DNA from: Catenulispora pinistramenti
GTDB lineage: Bacteria; Actinomycetota; Actinomycetes; Streptomycetales; Catenulisporaceae
Length of the DNA stretch: 42,277 nt
Assembly (NCBI RefSeq): GCF_018274385.1
Contig: NZ_JAAFYZ010000073.1
Span: 1 to 42,277 of the forward strand
Direction of reading: 5' to 3'
Shown here: positions 26,495 through 34,917 of the stretch, piece by piece
Layout: the number at the start of each line of letters is the position of its first letter
How positions within the stretch are numbered: the first letter of the stretch is position 1
Translations under genes and position numbers: made by a program
The notes under the pieces: model-generated
What the model saw: the letters and a program-made list of their open reading frames with translations, nothing else
What the model was told of the DNA's origin: nothing
Databases searched by the model: none

Positions 26495-27349
26495 ATGAGT
26501 GCCTGGACCGAGATCGCCGAGGGCGTCTTCACCCGCCGCTTCGAGCCCGTGAACATCACCGTGACCGCCGTGCTCGGCGGGGAGGGCGTCCTGGTGGCCG
26601 ACACCCGGTGCAGTGTGCGGGAGGGGCGGGAACTGCGCGCGGAGTTGGCGGAACTCACACCGCTGCCGGTGCGCTGGGTCGTCAACACCCACACGCATTT
26701 CGATCACATGTGGGGCAACGCGGCCTTCGACGTGCCGCACCTGGTGCCGCCCGCGGACTTCTGGGGCCACCGGAACATGCCGGACTTCGACCCGGACGAT
26801 CCGGAGTTCGTGGCGTTCCGGGAGACCGTGCGGAACGAGAGCCCGGAGTGGAAGGCGAAGATGGACGAGTTGGTGGTCCGCAAGCCCGATCACCTGGTCG
26901 CCGACCGGCACGTCCTCGACCTCGGCGGCCGATCGGCCGAGCTGCGCCACGCCGGGCGCGGCCACACCGACAACGACCTGGTGGTCTGGCTGCCGGACGC
27001 GGCGGTCGCGATCAGCGGGGACCTGGTCGAGCAGTCCGGCCCGGTGGCGTTCGGCAGCGACTCCTTCCCGCTGGACTGGCCGGGGACGCTCGCCGAGCTC
27101 GCCGGCTTCACCGCCGAGACGACCACCTACGTCCCCGGCCACGGCGACCCCGCGGATCGCGGATTCCTTCAGGGGCAACAGGAATTCGTCACCTCTGTTG
27201 CCGCCCAGATCAGGGCCCTGCACGCGGACGGCGTCCCGGTCGAGCGCGCGCTGGCGGCCGGCACCTGGCCGTATGAGGACACTTCCTGGTTCGCCAACGC
27301 GGTGAAGCGCGGCTACGCCCAGCTCTCCGGCGGGCTCGGCGTAATCTAG
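26495..27349 (+). CDS. MBL-fold metallohydrolase
   Basis: 284 aa metallo-beta-lactamase fold. The metal motif THTHFDH (HxHxDH) is near residue 66, [11 protein letters not shown] near 150 supplies the next His, GDLVEQSGP the bridging Asp and VPGHGDP the last His. The substrate is unknown; the family includes thioesterases, glyoxalase II-like enzymes and lactonases. CAGGAT six bases before ATG 26495 may be a leaderless -10. The 240-bp gap to hrcA is shared divergently. The next gene begins 5 bp after its stop. Confidence 0.88.
   Translation: MSAWTEIAEGVFTRRFEPVNITVTAVLGGEGVLVADTRCSVREGRELRAELAELTPLPVRWVVNTHTHFDHMWGNAAFDVPHLVPPADFWGHRNMPDFDPDDPEFVAFRETVRNESPEWKAKMDELVVRKPDHLVADRHVLDLGGRSAELRHAGRGHTDNDLVVWLPDAAVAISGDLVEQSGPVAFGSDSFPLDWPGTLAELAGFTAETTTYVPGHGDPADRGFLQGQQEFVTSVAAQIRALHADGVPVERALAAGTWPYEDTSWFANAVKRGYAQLSGGLGVI
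27342..27347 (+). promoter_or_regulatory. -10 box inside the MBL 3' end for the DUF3097 gene
   Basis: TAATCT overlaps the MBL stop and ends 7 nt before GTG 27355, suggesting an internal leaderless promoter. Confidence 0.45.
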
Positions 27350-27354
27350 CGGGC

Positions 27355-28206
27355 GTGCCAGAGCCCGACATCCGCAGCAAGCAATACACCGCCGACCTGT
27401 CCGCGACCCGGCGCCGGCCGGTCTCCACCGAAGTGGAAGCGGTCCGCGACCTCGTGGTCGAAGACGTCGAGACCGGCTTCTGCGGCGCGGTGATCCGGGT
27501 CGAGAAGATGCCCGGCGGCCCCACGGTCACCCTGGAGGACCGGCTCGGCAAGCACCGCGTCTTCCCGCTCGGCCCCGGCTTCTGGATCGACGGCCGTCCG
27601 GTCACCCTCATCGCCCCGAAGACGTCCCAGAGCCCTGCGACCCCGCAGCGGACCGCCTCGGGCTCGATCGCGGTCCCGAAGGCCCGGGCCCGGGTGGCGC
27701 GCGCCGGCCGGATCTACGTCGAGGGCCGGCACGACGCCGAACTGGTCGAGAAGGTCTGGGGCGACGACTTGCGGGTCGAGGGCGTCGTGGTCGAGTACTT
27801 GGAAGGCGTGGACGATCTCGCGGCGATCGTGGACGGCTTCCGCCCGGGCCCGGACGCGCGGCTCGGCGTGCTGGTCGACCACCTGGTGCCGGGCACGAAG
27901 GAGGCGCGCATCGTCGAGGCGGCGATGCGTTCGGCGTATGCCGAGCACCTGCTGGTGGTCGGCCACCCCTACATCGATGTCTGGGAAGCGGTGAAACCAG
28001 CCGCGGTGGGCATCCAGGCCTGGCCGCGGGTCCCGCACGGCCGGCCGTGGAAGGAAGGGGTCTGCGAAGCCCTCGGCTGGCCGGTGAACACTCCGGCGGC
28101 CTGGAAGCGGATCCTGCGTTCGGTGCGCGATTTCCGGGACCTGGAACCGGAGTTGCTGGGCCGGGTCGAGGAGCTGATCGATTTCGTGACGTCGCCGGGG
28201 GCGTAG
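27355..28206 (+). CDS. DUF3097 protein
   Basis: 283 aa, a family restricted to actinobacteria and of unknown function. An N-terminal segment with [20 protein letters not shown] (about 63-82) precedes a TOPRIM-like region starting [22 protein letters not shown], with acidic [10 protein letters not shown] and [12 protein letters not shown] typical of a metal-binding Asp pattern. That resemblance is inference. The GTG start follows a TAATCT box by 7 nt and has no Shine-Dalgarno. Confidence 0.88.
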   Translation: MPEPDIRSKQYTADLSATRRRPVSTEVEAVRDLVVEDVETGFCGAVIRVEKMPGGPTVTLEDRLGKHRVFPLGPGFWIDGRPVTLIAPKTSQSPATPQRTASGSIAVPKARARVARAGRIYVEGRHDAELVEKVWGDDLRVEGVVVEYLEGVDDLAAIVDGFRPGPDARLGVLVDHLVPGTKEARIVEAAMRSAYAEHLLVVGHPYIDVWEAVKPAAVGIQAWPRVPHGRPWKEGVCEALGWPVNTPAAWKRILRSVRDFRDLEPELLGRVEELIDFVTSPGA

Positions 28207-28210
28207 ACCC

Positions 28211-28280
28211 GACGCCTCACAGCGGTTCACCGCGGTTCAGTGCGCCTCACTGCGGTTTACCGCGGTTCAGTGCGGTTCAC
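28211..28280 (-). repeat. Stop-codon tandem array at the DUF4232 gene (7 x 10 bp)
   Basis: Seven contiguous 10-bp units, in gene direction GTGAACCGCA, CTGAACCGCG, GTAAACCGCA, GTGAGGCGCA, CTGAACCGCG, GTGAACCGCT and GTGAGGCGTC. Each has TGA or TAA. They follow the gene's TAG immediately. The array fills nearly the whole gap to the convergent DUF3097 gene. Confidence 0.95.
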
Positions 28281-28807
28281 TACGGCGCGGCGTAGGACCC
28301 GGCGGACCAGTTCTCTTCGTAGGCGCCGTCGTTCGCGCAGTGGGTGCCGCCGTCGAAGGGCAGGACGACGCCGGGCGGGGTGACGCGCACGTAGGCGATC
28401 TTCGTGTCGCAGGGCGGGTTGCCGTCGGTGCCGTAGCCGATGGCCATCGCGGCCCAGGCGCCCGGCTTGAGCCGGTAGGACGGCACGCGCTGATCGGGGC
28501 TGAGCGCGACCGGGATCCGCAGGTGGTCGGCACCGAGGTAGTCGAGCTCGGGCTGCCCGGGCAGGGTGCAGCTGGTCTTGCCGCGGTTGACGATGACCAG
28601 GTTCGAGAACGTGGTGCCGGCCGCGGCGCCGCGCAGCGGCACGATCTTGGCAACCAGCCCGGCACAGGACTCCGTGGTCACAGCGGTCCCGATTCCGGTC
28701 GCGACGCCATTGGTCCGCGTCGGGTCGGGATCGGAGCCCGCGGTCGTCAGGGCGCTGACAGCCGCTACCGCCGTGAGCGCTCCGGCGCTGCGGGAGATCG
28801 GATGCAT
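28280..28807 (-). CDS. Secreted DUF4232 protein
   Basis: 175 aa. An N-terminal hydrophobic stretch (GALTAVAAVSALTTAGS, about 9-25) resembles a Sec signal; no lipobox Cys is seen. The rest is a DUF4232 beta-domain with four cysteines (about 48, 80, 132, 158), likely two disulfides as expected for an exported protein. SNLVIVNRGKTSCTLPGQPEL is the family hallmark. Strong AGGAGG upstream of ATG 28807. The function of DUF4232 is not established. Confidence 0.85.
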   Translation of the reverse strand: MHPISRSAGALTAVAAVSALTTAGSDPDPTRTNGVATGIGTAVTTESCAGLVAKIVPLRGAAAGTTFSNLVIVNRGKTSCTLPGQPELDYLGADHLRIPVALSPDQRVPSYRLKPGAWAAMAIGYGTDGNPPCDTKIAYVRVTPPGVVLPFDGGTHCANDGAYEENWSAGSYAAP

Positions 28808-28831
28808 GGTTCCTCCTGGCAGGGAACCCCC

Positions 28832-29518
28832 CTACGGTTGTCCGGCCTCGACCTCTTCCTCGGGGATCCCGAGCCGCTTACGCGCCCACTGCTTCAGCGG
28901 CGGCGCGAGCTCGGAGACCGCCAGCAGCCGCTCGGCCTCGGCGCGGTCGCGATGGAAGATCCGGGAGGCGTCGGTGACCGTGAAGCCGTGCTCCGGCCGC
29001 GACAACACCTCGACCGGGTCGCCGGCCCCGACGTCGCCCTCGGTCACCACCCGCAGATAGGCGCCGGGCCGCAGGGCCTGCTCGAACCGGCGGGTCATGC
29101 GCTGATCGCCGGCCCGGACACCGAGCTTCCAACACGGGATCCGCGGCTGCGCCACCTCGAACTCCACGCCGCCGACCCGCCAGCGCTCGCCGACCACCGC
29201 GTGGCTGACGTCGTAGCCGCTGATGGTCAGGTTCTCGCCGACGAACCCGTCCTCGATCTCGCGGCCGAGTTCGGCGGCCCAGAAGTCGAGGTCTTCGCGG
29301 GAGTAGGCGTAGACCGCCTTGTGCACGCCGCCGTGGTCGACCCGGTCGGCCTGCCGGTCGCCCTCGACGTGGTGGTCGACGACCTTGACCCGGCCGGGCA
29401 CCGGATCCTTGAAGATCGCGGTCTGCCGGACCTCCCCGTTCAGCTCCACATCGCGGGGCACTCCGACGTTGACACTGATCAGGAGACCGCCGACGGCGTC
29501 CGGGCGCGCAGTGCTCAT
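28832..29518 (-). CDS. MOSC-domain protein (YiiM-like)
   Basis: 228 aa. MOSC domains bind molybdenum cofactor and transfer sulfur or reduce N-hydroxylated compounds. DHGGVHKAVYAYSREDLDFW near residue 60, GENLTISGYDVSHAVVGERW near 95 and QPRIPCWKLGVR near 120 (with the conserved Cys) identify the family. The C-terminal helical tail fits the YiiM type. ATG 29518 has GAGAGGA 9 nt upstream; two upstream ATGs in frame are badly placed. It lies 13 bp after hemW, so it is likely co-transcribed. Confidence 0.9.
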   Translation of the reverse strand: MSTARPDAVGGLLISVNVGVPRDVELNGEVRQTAIFKDPVPGRVKVVDHHVEGDRQADRVDHGGVHKAVYAYSREDLDFWAAELGREIEDGFVGENLTISGYDVSHAVVGERWRVGGVEFEVAQPRIPCWKLGVRAGDQRMTRRFEQALRPGAYLRVVTEGDVGAGDPVEVLSRPEHGFTVTDASRIFHRDRAEAERLLAVSELAPPLKQWARKRLGIPEEEVEAGQP

Positions 29519-29531
29519 GGCGCCCATCCTC

Positions 29532-30758
29532 TCAGTCGACGAGATCGCGGACAACCGCGTCTGCCAGCAGTCTTCCCTTCAGGGTAAGGACCGCAAACCC
29601 TTCGGCCAGTAACCGCGGATCGAGCAGGCCCTCGGCGGCAGCGCGGATCGCGGCCTTGCGTCCGGCCGGCTGCAGGATGCTGATATCGCAGCCGGAGTCC
29701 AGCCGCAGTTCCAACAGGATCCGCTCGACCCGCCGGTCCTCGGCGGCCAGCACTTCGCGGGCGTGCGCCGGGGAGTGGCCGGCGGCGACGCGCTGCGAGT
29801 AGGCGCTCGGGTGCTTCACGTTCCACCAGCGCGTGCCGCCGACGTGGCTGTGCGCACCGGGGCCGACTCCCCACCAGTTCGCGCCGGTCCAGTAGAGCAG
29901 GTTGTGGCGCGAGCGGCCCTGCGGCGAGGCGGCCCAGTTCGAGACCTCGTACCAGGAGTAGCCGGCGGCGGCCAGGCGCTCTTCGGCGATCAGGTAGCGG
30001 TCGGCGTGCACGTCGTCGTCGATCATCGGCAGCTCGCCGCGCTTCACCCGGGCCGCCAGGCGGGTGCCGTCCTCGACGATCAGCGAGTACGCCGAGACGT
30101 GGTCCGGGGCCGCGCCGATCGCGGCGTCCAGGGAGGCGCGCCAGTCGTCGTCGCTCTCGCCGGGGGTGCCGTAGATCAGGTCGAGATTGACGTGCTCGAA
30201 CCCGGCCGCACGGGCTTCGCGGACGCAGGCCTCGGGCCGTCCGGGCGTGTGCCGGCGGTCCAGGATCTGGAGCACGTGCTCGCGCGCGCTCTGCATCCCG
30301 AACGAGATCCGGTTGAACCCACCGGCCCGCAGCTCCGCCAGGTAGGCCGGGTCCACCGACTCGGGGTTGGCCTCCGTGGTGACCTCGGCGTCCGGCGCCA
30401 GCCCGAACTCGTCCCGGACCGCGCCGAGCAGCGCGACCAGATCGCGGGCCGGAAGCATGGTCGGCGTGCCGCCGCCGAAGAACACGGTCCGCACCGGCAG
30501 GTCCGCGCCGCCGAGCACCTTGCGGGCCAGCCGGATCTCCTCGATCGCGGTGGCCGCGTAGGTGGCCTGGGAGGCACCGCCACCGAGCTCGGAGGCGGTG
30601 TAGGTGTTGAAGTCGCAGTAGCCGCAGCGGGTCGCGCAGTACGGGACGTGGATGTAGAACGCGAGCGGCGTGCGGGACAGGTCGGGCTCGGCGAGGGCCT
30701 GGGGCGGCAGCGATCCGTCTGTGGGGACGGGTTCACCGTCGGGAAGAACACCTGGCAT
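29532..30758 (-). CDS. hemW: Heme chaperone HemW
   Basis: 408-aa radical SAM protein of the HemN/HemW family; HemW inserts heme into respiratory proteins and is not a coproporphyrinogen oxidase. Cys41, Cys45 and Cys48 (CATRCGYCDF) bind the 4Fe-4S cluster. GGGTPTML and TEANPESV follow, and the HemN-type C-terminal domain has HNLLYWTGANWWGVGPGAHS. It lacks the N-terminal extension of true HemN. It begins 21 bp after the SDR gene on the same strand. Confidence 0.93.
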   Translation of the reverse strand: MPGVLPDGEPVPTDGSLPPQALAEPDLSRTPLAFYIHVPYCATRCGYCDFNTYTASELGGGASQATYAATAIEEIRLARKVLGGADLPVRTVFFGGGTPTMLPARDLVALLGAVRDEFGLAPDAEVTTEANPESVDPAYLAELRAGGFNRISFGMQSAREHVLQILDRRHTPGRPEACVREARAAGFEHVNLDLIYGTPGESDDDWRASLDAAIGAAPDHVSAYSLIVEDGTRLAARVKRGELPMIDDDVHADRYLIAEERLAAAGYSWYEVSNWAASPQGRSRHNLLYWTGANWWGVGPGAHSHVGGTRWWNVKHPSAYSQRVAAGHSPAHAREVLAAEDRRVERILLELRLDSGCDISILQPAGRKAAIRAAAEGLLDPRLLAEGFAVLTLKGRLLADAVVRDLVD

Positions 30759-30779
30759 GCCTTTATTGTCTCTTACAGG

Positions 30780-31640
30780 TCAGGTCGCCCCGACCCACTG
30801 CGCCATCGTGGCCTGCACCGCGGAGCCGTCGATGTCGGCCAGCTTGGCCCCGACGAACCCGCGGGCCCATTCCGAGGTCTGGACCCGGAACGGCGGGTCC
30901 GCGGCGTCCAGCACCTCCGCAATCGTCGCGGCGGCCGCCTCGGCGCTCTGCGCGTTGCCGAAGGACTGGCGCGCACGCTCGATGTAGGCGTGCAGGGCGG
31001 GGCCGTAGGGACCGGCGTCGGCGACCATGGCCCGCACGTCCAGCCGCTGGCTGGCGACGAACTCGCTGGCCACCGCGCCGGGCTCGACCACCGTGACCCG
31101 GACCCCGACGGTGGCCGCGACCGAGGCCAGCGCCTCCATGAAGCCCTCGACGGCGAACTTCGCGGCGCAGTACGCCTCGTTGAACGGCTGGCCGACCGCG
31201 CCGCCGACACTGGTGACGGTGACCAGCCGGCCCCGGGAAGCGCGCAGGTGCGGCAGCGCGGCCTTGGTGACCTCGACCACGCCGAAGTAGTTGACCTCCA
31301 TGGCGGCCCGGACCGGATCCATGCCGCTGACCTCGATCGTCCCGACCAGCCCGGCCCCGGCGTTGTTCACCACCGCGTCCAGCCCGCCGTGCGCGGCCGC
31401 CGTCCGGGCCACGCAGGACCGGATGCCGTCCGCGTCGGTGACGTCCAGCCGCTCCACGTGCACCCGGCCCCCGACGCCCACGGCACCGGCCTCGGCGAGC
31501 AGTCGGCCGGCCTTACCGGGGTCGCGCATGGTGGCCACCACATCCCAGCCGGCGCGGGCGGCGCCGACCGTCGCGGCCAGGCCGATGCCGGAGGAGGTAC
31601 CGGTGATGAGGACGGTCTTCGACGCGGTCATGGGCATCAT
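30780..31640 (-). CDS. Short-chain dehydrogenase/reductase
   Basis: 286-aa classical SDR. The NAD(P)-binding TGTSSGIG (about 13-20), NNAG near 92, catalytic Ser near 145 and YCAAK near 160 are present. ATRDP-like basic TMRDP after beta2 favours NADPH. The start is uncertain: ATG 31640, 31637 or 31631, with no clear RBS. It lies between the MFS gene and hemW, which suggests no specific pathway. The substrate is unknown. Confidence 0.92.
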   Translation of the reverse strand: MMPMTASKTVLITGTSSGIGLAATVGAARAGWDVVATMRDPGKAGRLLAEAGAVGVGGRVHVERLDVTDADGIRSCVARTAAAHGGLDAVVNNAGAGLVGTIEVSGMDPVRAAMEVNYFGVVEVTKAALPHLRASRGRLVTVTSVGGAVGQPFNEAYCAAKFAVEGFMEALASVAATVGVRVTVVEPGAVASEFVASQRLDVRAMVADAGPYGPALHAYIERARQSFGNAQSAEAAAATIAEVLDAADPPFRVQTSEWARGFVGAKLADIDGSAVQATMAQWVGAT

Positions 31641-31684
31641 CGCACCGGAGCGGCGCGGGATTCGCAAGCAGACGGCGCCCGGGC

Positions 31685-31756
31685 GATCGACGGCGGGCTG
31701 TGGGTCTACGCGACTGCGCGGGCCTACACGATCAGCCGCGGGCTGCGGACCTACGC
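31685..31756 (-). repeat. Stop-codon array at the MFS gene (27/18/27-bp units)
   Basis: In gene direction each unit begins GCGTAGGTCC-, GTGTAGGCCC- or GCGTAGACCC-. The outer two 27-mers match at 21 of 27 positions. The first holds the MFS gene's TAG. It is more diverged than the other arrays. Confidence 0.6.
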
Positions 31757-33037
31757 GGTCGCGGCTACCGCCGCACCCTGCTCCTCCGCCACGGCCAGCA
31801 GCGCCGGCGGCCGGATCCGCACCGCCAACGGCATCGCGCAGCCGGCGGCCGCGAACACCGCCCCGATCACGAACCACCCGGCCGGGGCCCAGTCCACGCA
31901 GGTGAGCGAGTAGATCCCCGGCGCGAGCGACATCGCGGCCCCGGTGATCATCCCCAGCAGCCCCTGGTACTGCCCCTGCGCGTGCTCGGCCGCCAACTCG
32001 TATCCGAGCTCGAACACCCCGGCCTGCTGCACGATCTCCCCGATCGAGTGCACGGCGGCCGCGACCAGCAGCAGCACCACCGCCGCCCAGGCCGGCACCC
32101 ACCCGATCGAGCCGAACAACACCGCGGCCCCGGCGAAGACCCACCCGGACCGCACCGTCGCCCGCACCGCCTTGGCGATCGTGTCCACGCCCCGGCTCAT
32201 CCGCACCTGCAACCCCGCCACCAACACGGTGTTGATCACCAGCACCGCCCCGACCGTCCAGCGCGGCGCGTGCCCCAACTTGGCGATCCACAGCGGCGCG
32301 GCGAACAACAGCACCTCGAACTGCATGCTCATCACGCCGATCAGCGCCGCGCAGGCCAGGAACCGCCGGTCCGCCAACGCGAGCCACCGGTTGGCCCCCG
32401 GCGGGACCGGCAGCGGAGCCATCCGCGGCACCCGCAGCGCGATGGCCGAGGAGACCAGGAACGAGGCGGCGTTGAAGCCGATCAGGCCGACGTACCAGGC
32501 CCGGGTGTCGAAGACCAGCCCGAGCCCGCCGGCCACGCCGCCCAACGCGATCCCGACGTTGGTGACCGACCGCAGATACGCGCGGAACACGGCCTTGTCC
32601 GCGCCCCCGAACCGCGCGATCATCGCCCCGCGCGCCGCCCGATTGCTGGAGGCGACCAGGTTCTCGACCACTGCCACCCCGAGAAACTGCCAGAAGCTGT
32701 GGACCATGGTGAAGCCCACCATCACCAGCCCGGACATCACCCCGAGCACCACACTCACCTCGCGCGGCCCCCGCCGGTCCGCCAGATGCCCGACCGGTAC
32801 TCCCGCGACCAGCCCGAACAGCCCGGCGATGGTCAGCCCGAGCCCCACCTGCGCGGCCGGCAGCCCCACGGACCGCGTGAAGTACATGACCATGACGGTC
32901 ATGTACATGCCGTTGCCGATCGTGTTGACGAACGTGGCTACGGCCATGGTCCGCTGGACCCGGTCCTGTGGCAGCACGCGCAAAACACCCTCCCGTGGCG
33001 ATCTCCCCAACGCCTGAAGTGCCGAGCTTAGCGTCAT
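31751..33037 (-). CDS. MFS transporter
   Basis: 428 aa with about 12 hydrophobic helices in two halves. The cytoplasmic loop signature GHLADRRGPR (about residue 83-92) between helices 2 and 3 is typical of MFS permeases. The central loop is short. The Ala-rich C-terminus runs to the stop at the repeat array. It diverges from the RNA-ligase gene with 113 bp between them. The substrate is unknown; drug or metabolite efflux is the usual role of this subfamily. Confidence 0.92.
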   Translation of the reverse strand: MTLSSALQALGRSPREGVLRVLPQDRVQRTMAVATFVNTIGNGMYMTVMVMYFTRSVGLPAAQVGLGLTIAGLFGLVAGVPVGHLADRRGPREVSVVLGVMSGLVMVGFTMVHSFWQFLGVAVVENLVASSNRAARGAMIARFGGADKAVFRAYLRSVTNVGIALGGVAGGLGLVFDTRAWYVGLIGFNAASFLVSSAIALRVPRMAPLPVPPGANRWLALADRRFLACAALIGVMSMQFEVLLFAAPLWIAKLGHAPRWTVGAVLVINTVLVAGLQVRMSRGVDTIAKAVRATVRSGWVFAGAAVLFGSIGWVPAWAAVVLLLVAAAVHSIGEIVQQAGVFELGYELAAEHAQGQYQGLLGMITGAAMSLAPGIYSLTCVDWAPAGWFVIGAVFAAAGCAMPLAVRIRPPALLAVAEEQGAAVAATA

Positions 33038-33138
33038 GCCCAGTCACGCCGGAAGGGTATTACAACTGCTCATCGCGGACGGTGCGCGGCGTGGCTCGCG
33101 CGGGTGGTTATTCCGTAGAACGCCGCGCAAGCGATCCC

Positions 33139-33144
33139 TACAGT
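33139..33144 (+). promoter_or_regulatory. -10 box for the RNA-repair operon
   Basis: TACAGT ends 6 nt before ATG 33151, a leaderless arrangement. No standard -35 precedes it. Confidence 0.4.
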
Positions 33145-33150
33145 GGCGCC

Positions 33151-34911
33151 ATGCGAGTCCACTATCCCCGCACTGCTCACCTGCCCTGGTCGCCCGGCGC
33201 CACGGCGGATGATGTGCGTGCCCGCGATTTGTCGGGGCTCGAAGGCCGATACGTCGTCGTCACCGAGAAGATGGACGGCGAGAACACGACTCTCTACAGG
33301 GACGGCCTCCATGCGCGCTCTCTAGACTCCGCGCATCACCCTTCGCGCGCTTGGGTGAAGGCGCTTCACAGCCGCATCGCCGCGCGCATTCCTGAGGGGT
33401 GGCGGATCTCTGGGGAGAACCTGTTCGCGCGACATTCGATCTCTTATGGGGATCTGGACGGGTACTTCTACGGCTTCTCTGTATGGGACGGCGATCAGTG
33501 CCTGGACTGGACGTCCACTGTGGCGTTCTTCCAGGACCTCGGAATCCCGACGCCACGGGTGCTCTGGGCCGGCCCGTTCGACGAGAAGCTGATCCGGAAG
33601 CAGCTGAAGCTGGACCTGACGCGCCAGGAGGGGTACGTAGTACGGGCCGCGGAGGGATTCGCCTATAGCGAGTTCGCGGAGCGGGTCGCTAAGTGGGTTC
33701 GGCCGTCGCATGTGCAGACTGATAAGCACTGGATGCACGCCGAGGTGGTGCCCAACCAGCTGGGAGCCAAGGCGCCGTTCTGGGCTGTGCGCAGTGGGGT
33801 CGACGTCAGCGCTGAGGACTTGACCACTGCGCTCTCTGTAGAGCCGGTGGAGCAGGACGACCTCTTGTTTGATGCTTACTCCCGCCTCGATGCCGCGAAC
33901 TGCTACGGCAACACACGCTTGGTCGGAGCTACAGCTTCCCTTCTGCATTCCCGACCGCGAGCGGCGCTTATGGCGGGCCTTGCAGCGTCTCTGGAGATGC
34001 CGACTGTGCGACGTATCGCGGATGCTGTGGGCCTCGCGCCTCGTCTGCATACGTCCATTGACGACGAATACCGGCGTGCGGGGCTTGCACGCATGTCGTT
34101 CGGTACGGACTTGGCCATGCTTCACTCTGTTGCCGCCGCTACGGCTTCGGACAGCGCTGCTATGGAGAACGTCACGTGGTCGCTCTTGTTCGCCGAGGAC
34201 TGCGGGCTGCTTCCCGGATCGCCTATACAAGGGCTCCGCTCGGCTTGTCGTGATGCCTTCGCCGAGCTGTCGCCGCTGGCTGCCGACCGTTGCTGGGGCG
34301 AAGCTCGTCTGCTGTTCGCTGAAGGCCGCATCTCGTCCGCGGAAGAAGCTGCTGCGGCCACTTGGCGATGGCGTGACGGCGATTTCCCGCGGTTGCTCCA
34401 CCTGGTGGGCGTGTCCGGCAGCGGCAAGAGCTCGACGGCCTCCGCTCTCGCAGGCCGGGCCAATACCGATACCGATAGCACTGTGCTCGTCAGTCTCGAC
34501 GACCTCCGCACCGCGCGTGGGTCGCGGGCCGATCAGTCGGCTAACCAGGAAGTGCTCTCTGCCGGGCTGCGGCTGCTTGACGAGGCCTTGGCGCGCGGAG
34601 CTGATGTGGTCTGGGACGCGACGTCCCTGACCCGCCAACAGCGAGGACTCGTGGACGGGGCCGCTCGACGCCGCAATGCCCTGATTGAGCATCGGGTGCA
34701 CTTGGCACCTGCCGCTGTGCTGGAAGAGCGGAACGCTCAGCGTGCGAATCCCGTCCCCGCGAAGGTGTTGACCGCCCAGGTGCGCCGCTTCGATCCGCCG
34801 TACCCCGGCGAGGCGCACCGCGCGACGTACGTCGACACCGTCGACGGCGATGCCTCATTCGATTGCGATGCCTCGTTCGACAGCCTCGCGTACTCGATCT
34901 GGGAGGGCTGA
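33151..34911 (+). CDS. RNA ligase-polynucleotide kinase fusion
   Basis: 586 aa. The N-terminal half is a T4 Rnl2-like nucleotidyltransferase: catalytic Lys40 in EKMDGE (KxDG), SGENLFARHS (about 87-96), motif IV EGYVVR (160-165) and motif V AKWVRP (180-185). A helical linker (about 240-400) follows, with no clear catalytic motif. The C-terminal third is a P-loop kinase (GVSGSGKS, 420-427; SLDDLRTARG, VVWDAT) like 5'-polynucleotide kinases. Together these would phosphorylate and seal broken RNA. Codons end in A/T more often than in neighbours, a sign of transfer. It forms an operon with the next gene 6 bp away. No Shine-Dalgarno, hence the leaderless start. Confidence 0.88.
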   Translation: MRVHYPRTAHLPWSPGATADDVRARDLSGLEGRYVVVTEKMDGENTTLYRDGLHARSLDSAHHPSRAWVKALHSRIAARIPEGWRISGENLFARHSISYGDLDGYFYGFSVWDGDQCLDWTSTVAFFQDLGIPTPRVLWAGPFDEKLIRKQLKLDLTRQEGYVVRAAEGFAYSEFAERVAKWVRPSHVQTDKHWMHAEVVPNQLGAKAPFWAVRSGVDVSAEDLTTALSVEPVEQDDLLFDAYSRLDAANCYGNTRLVGATASLLHSRPRAALMAGLAASLEMPTVRRIADAVGLAPRLHTSIDDEYRRAGLARMSFGTDLAMLHSVAAATASDSAAMENVTWSLLFAEDCGLLPGSPIQGLRSACRDAFAELSPLAADRCWGEARLLFAEGRISSAEEAAAATWRWRDGDFPRLLHLVGVSGSGKSSTASALAGRANTDTDSTVLVSLDDLRTARGSRADQSANQEVLSAGLRLLDEALARGADVVWDATSLTRQQRGLVDGAARRRNALIEHRVHLAPAAVLEERNAQRANPVPAKVLTAQVRRFDPPYPGEAHRATYVDTVDGDASFDCDASFDSLAYSIWEG

Positions 34912-34917
34912 GCGGCG

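Noticed and set aside
26252..27223. N-terminal extension of HrcA to 667 codons
   Set aside because: The extension runs through the CIRCE site and antisense to the MBL gene; GTG 26251 has a strong RBS and the family N-terminus.
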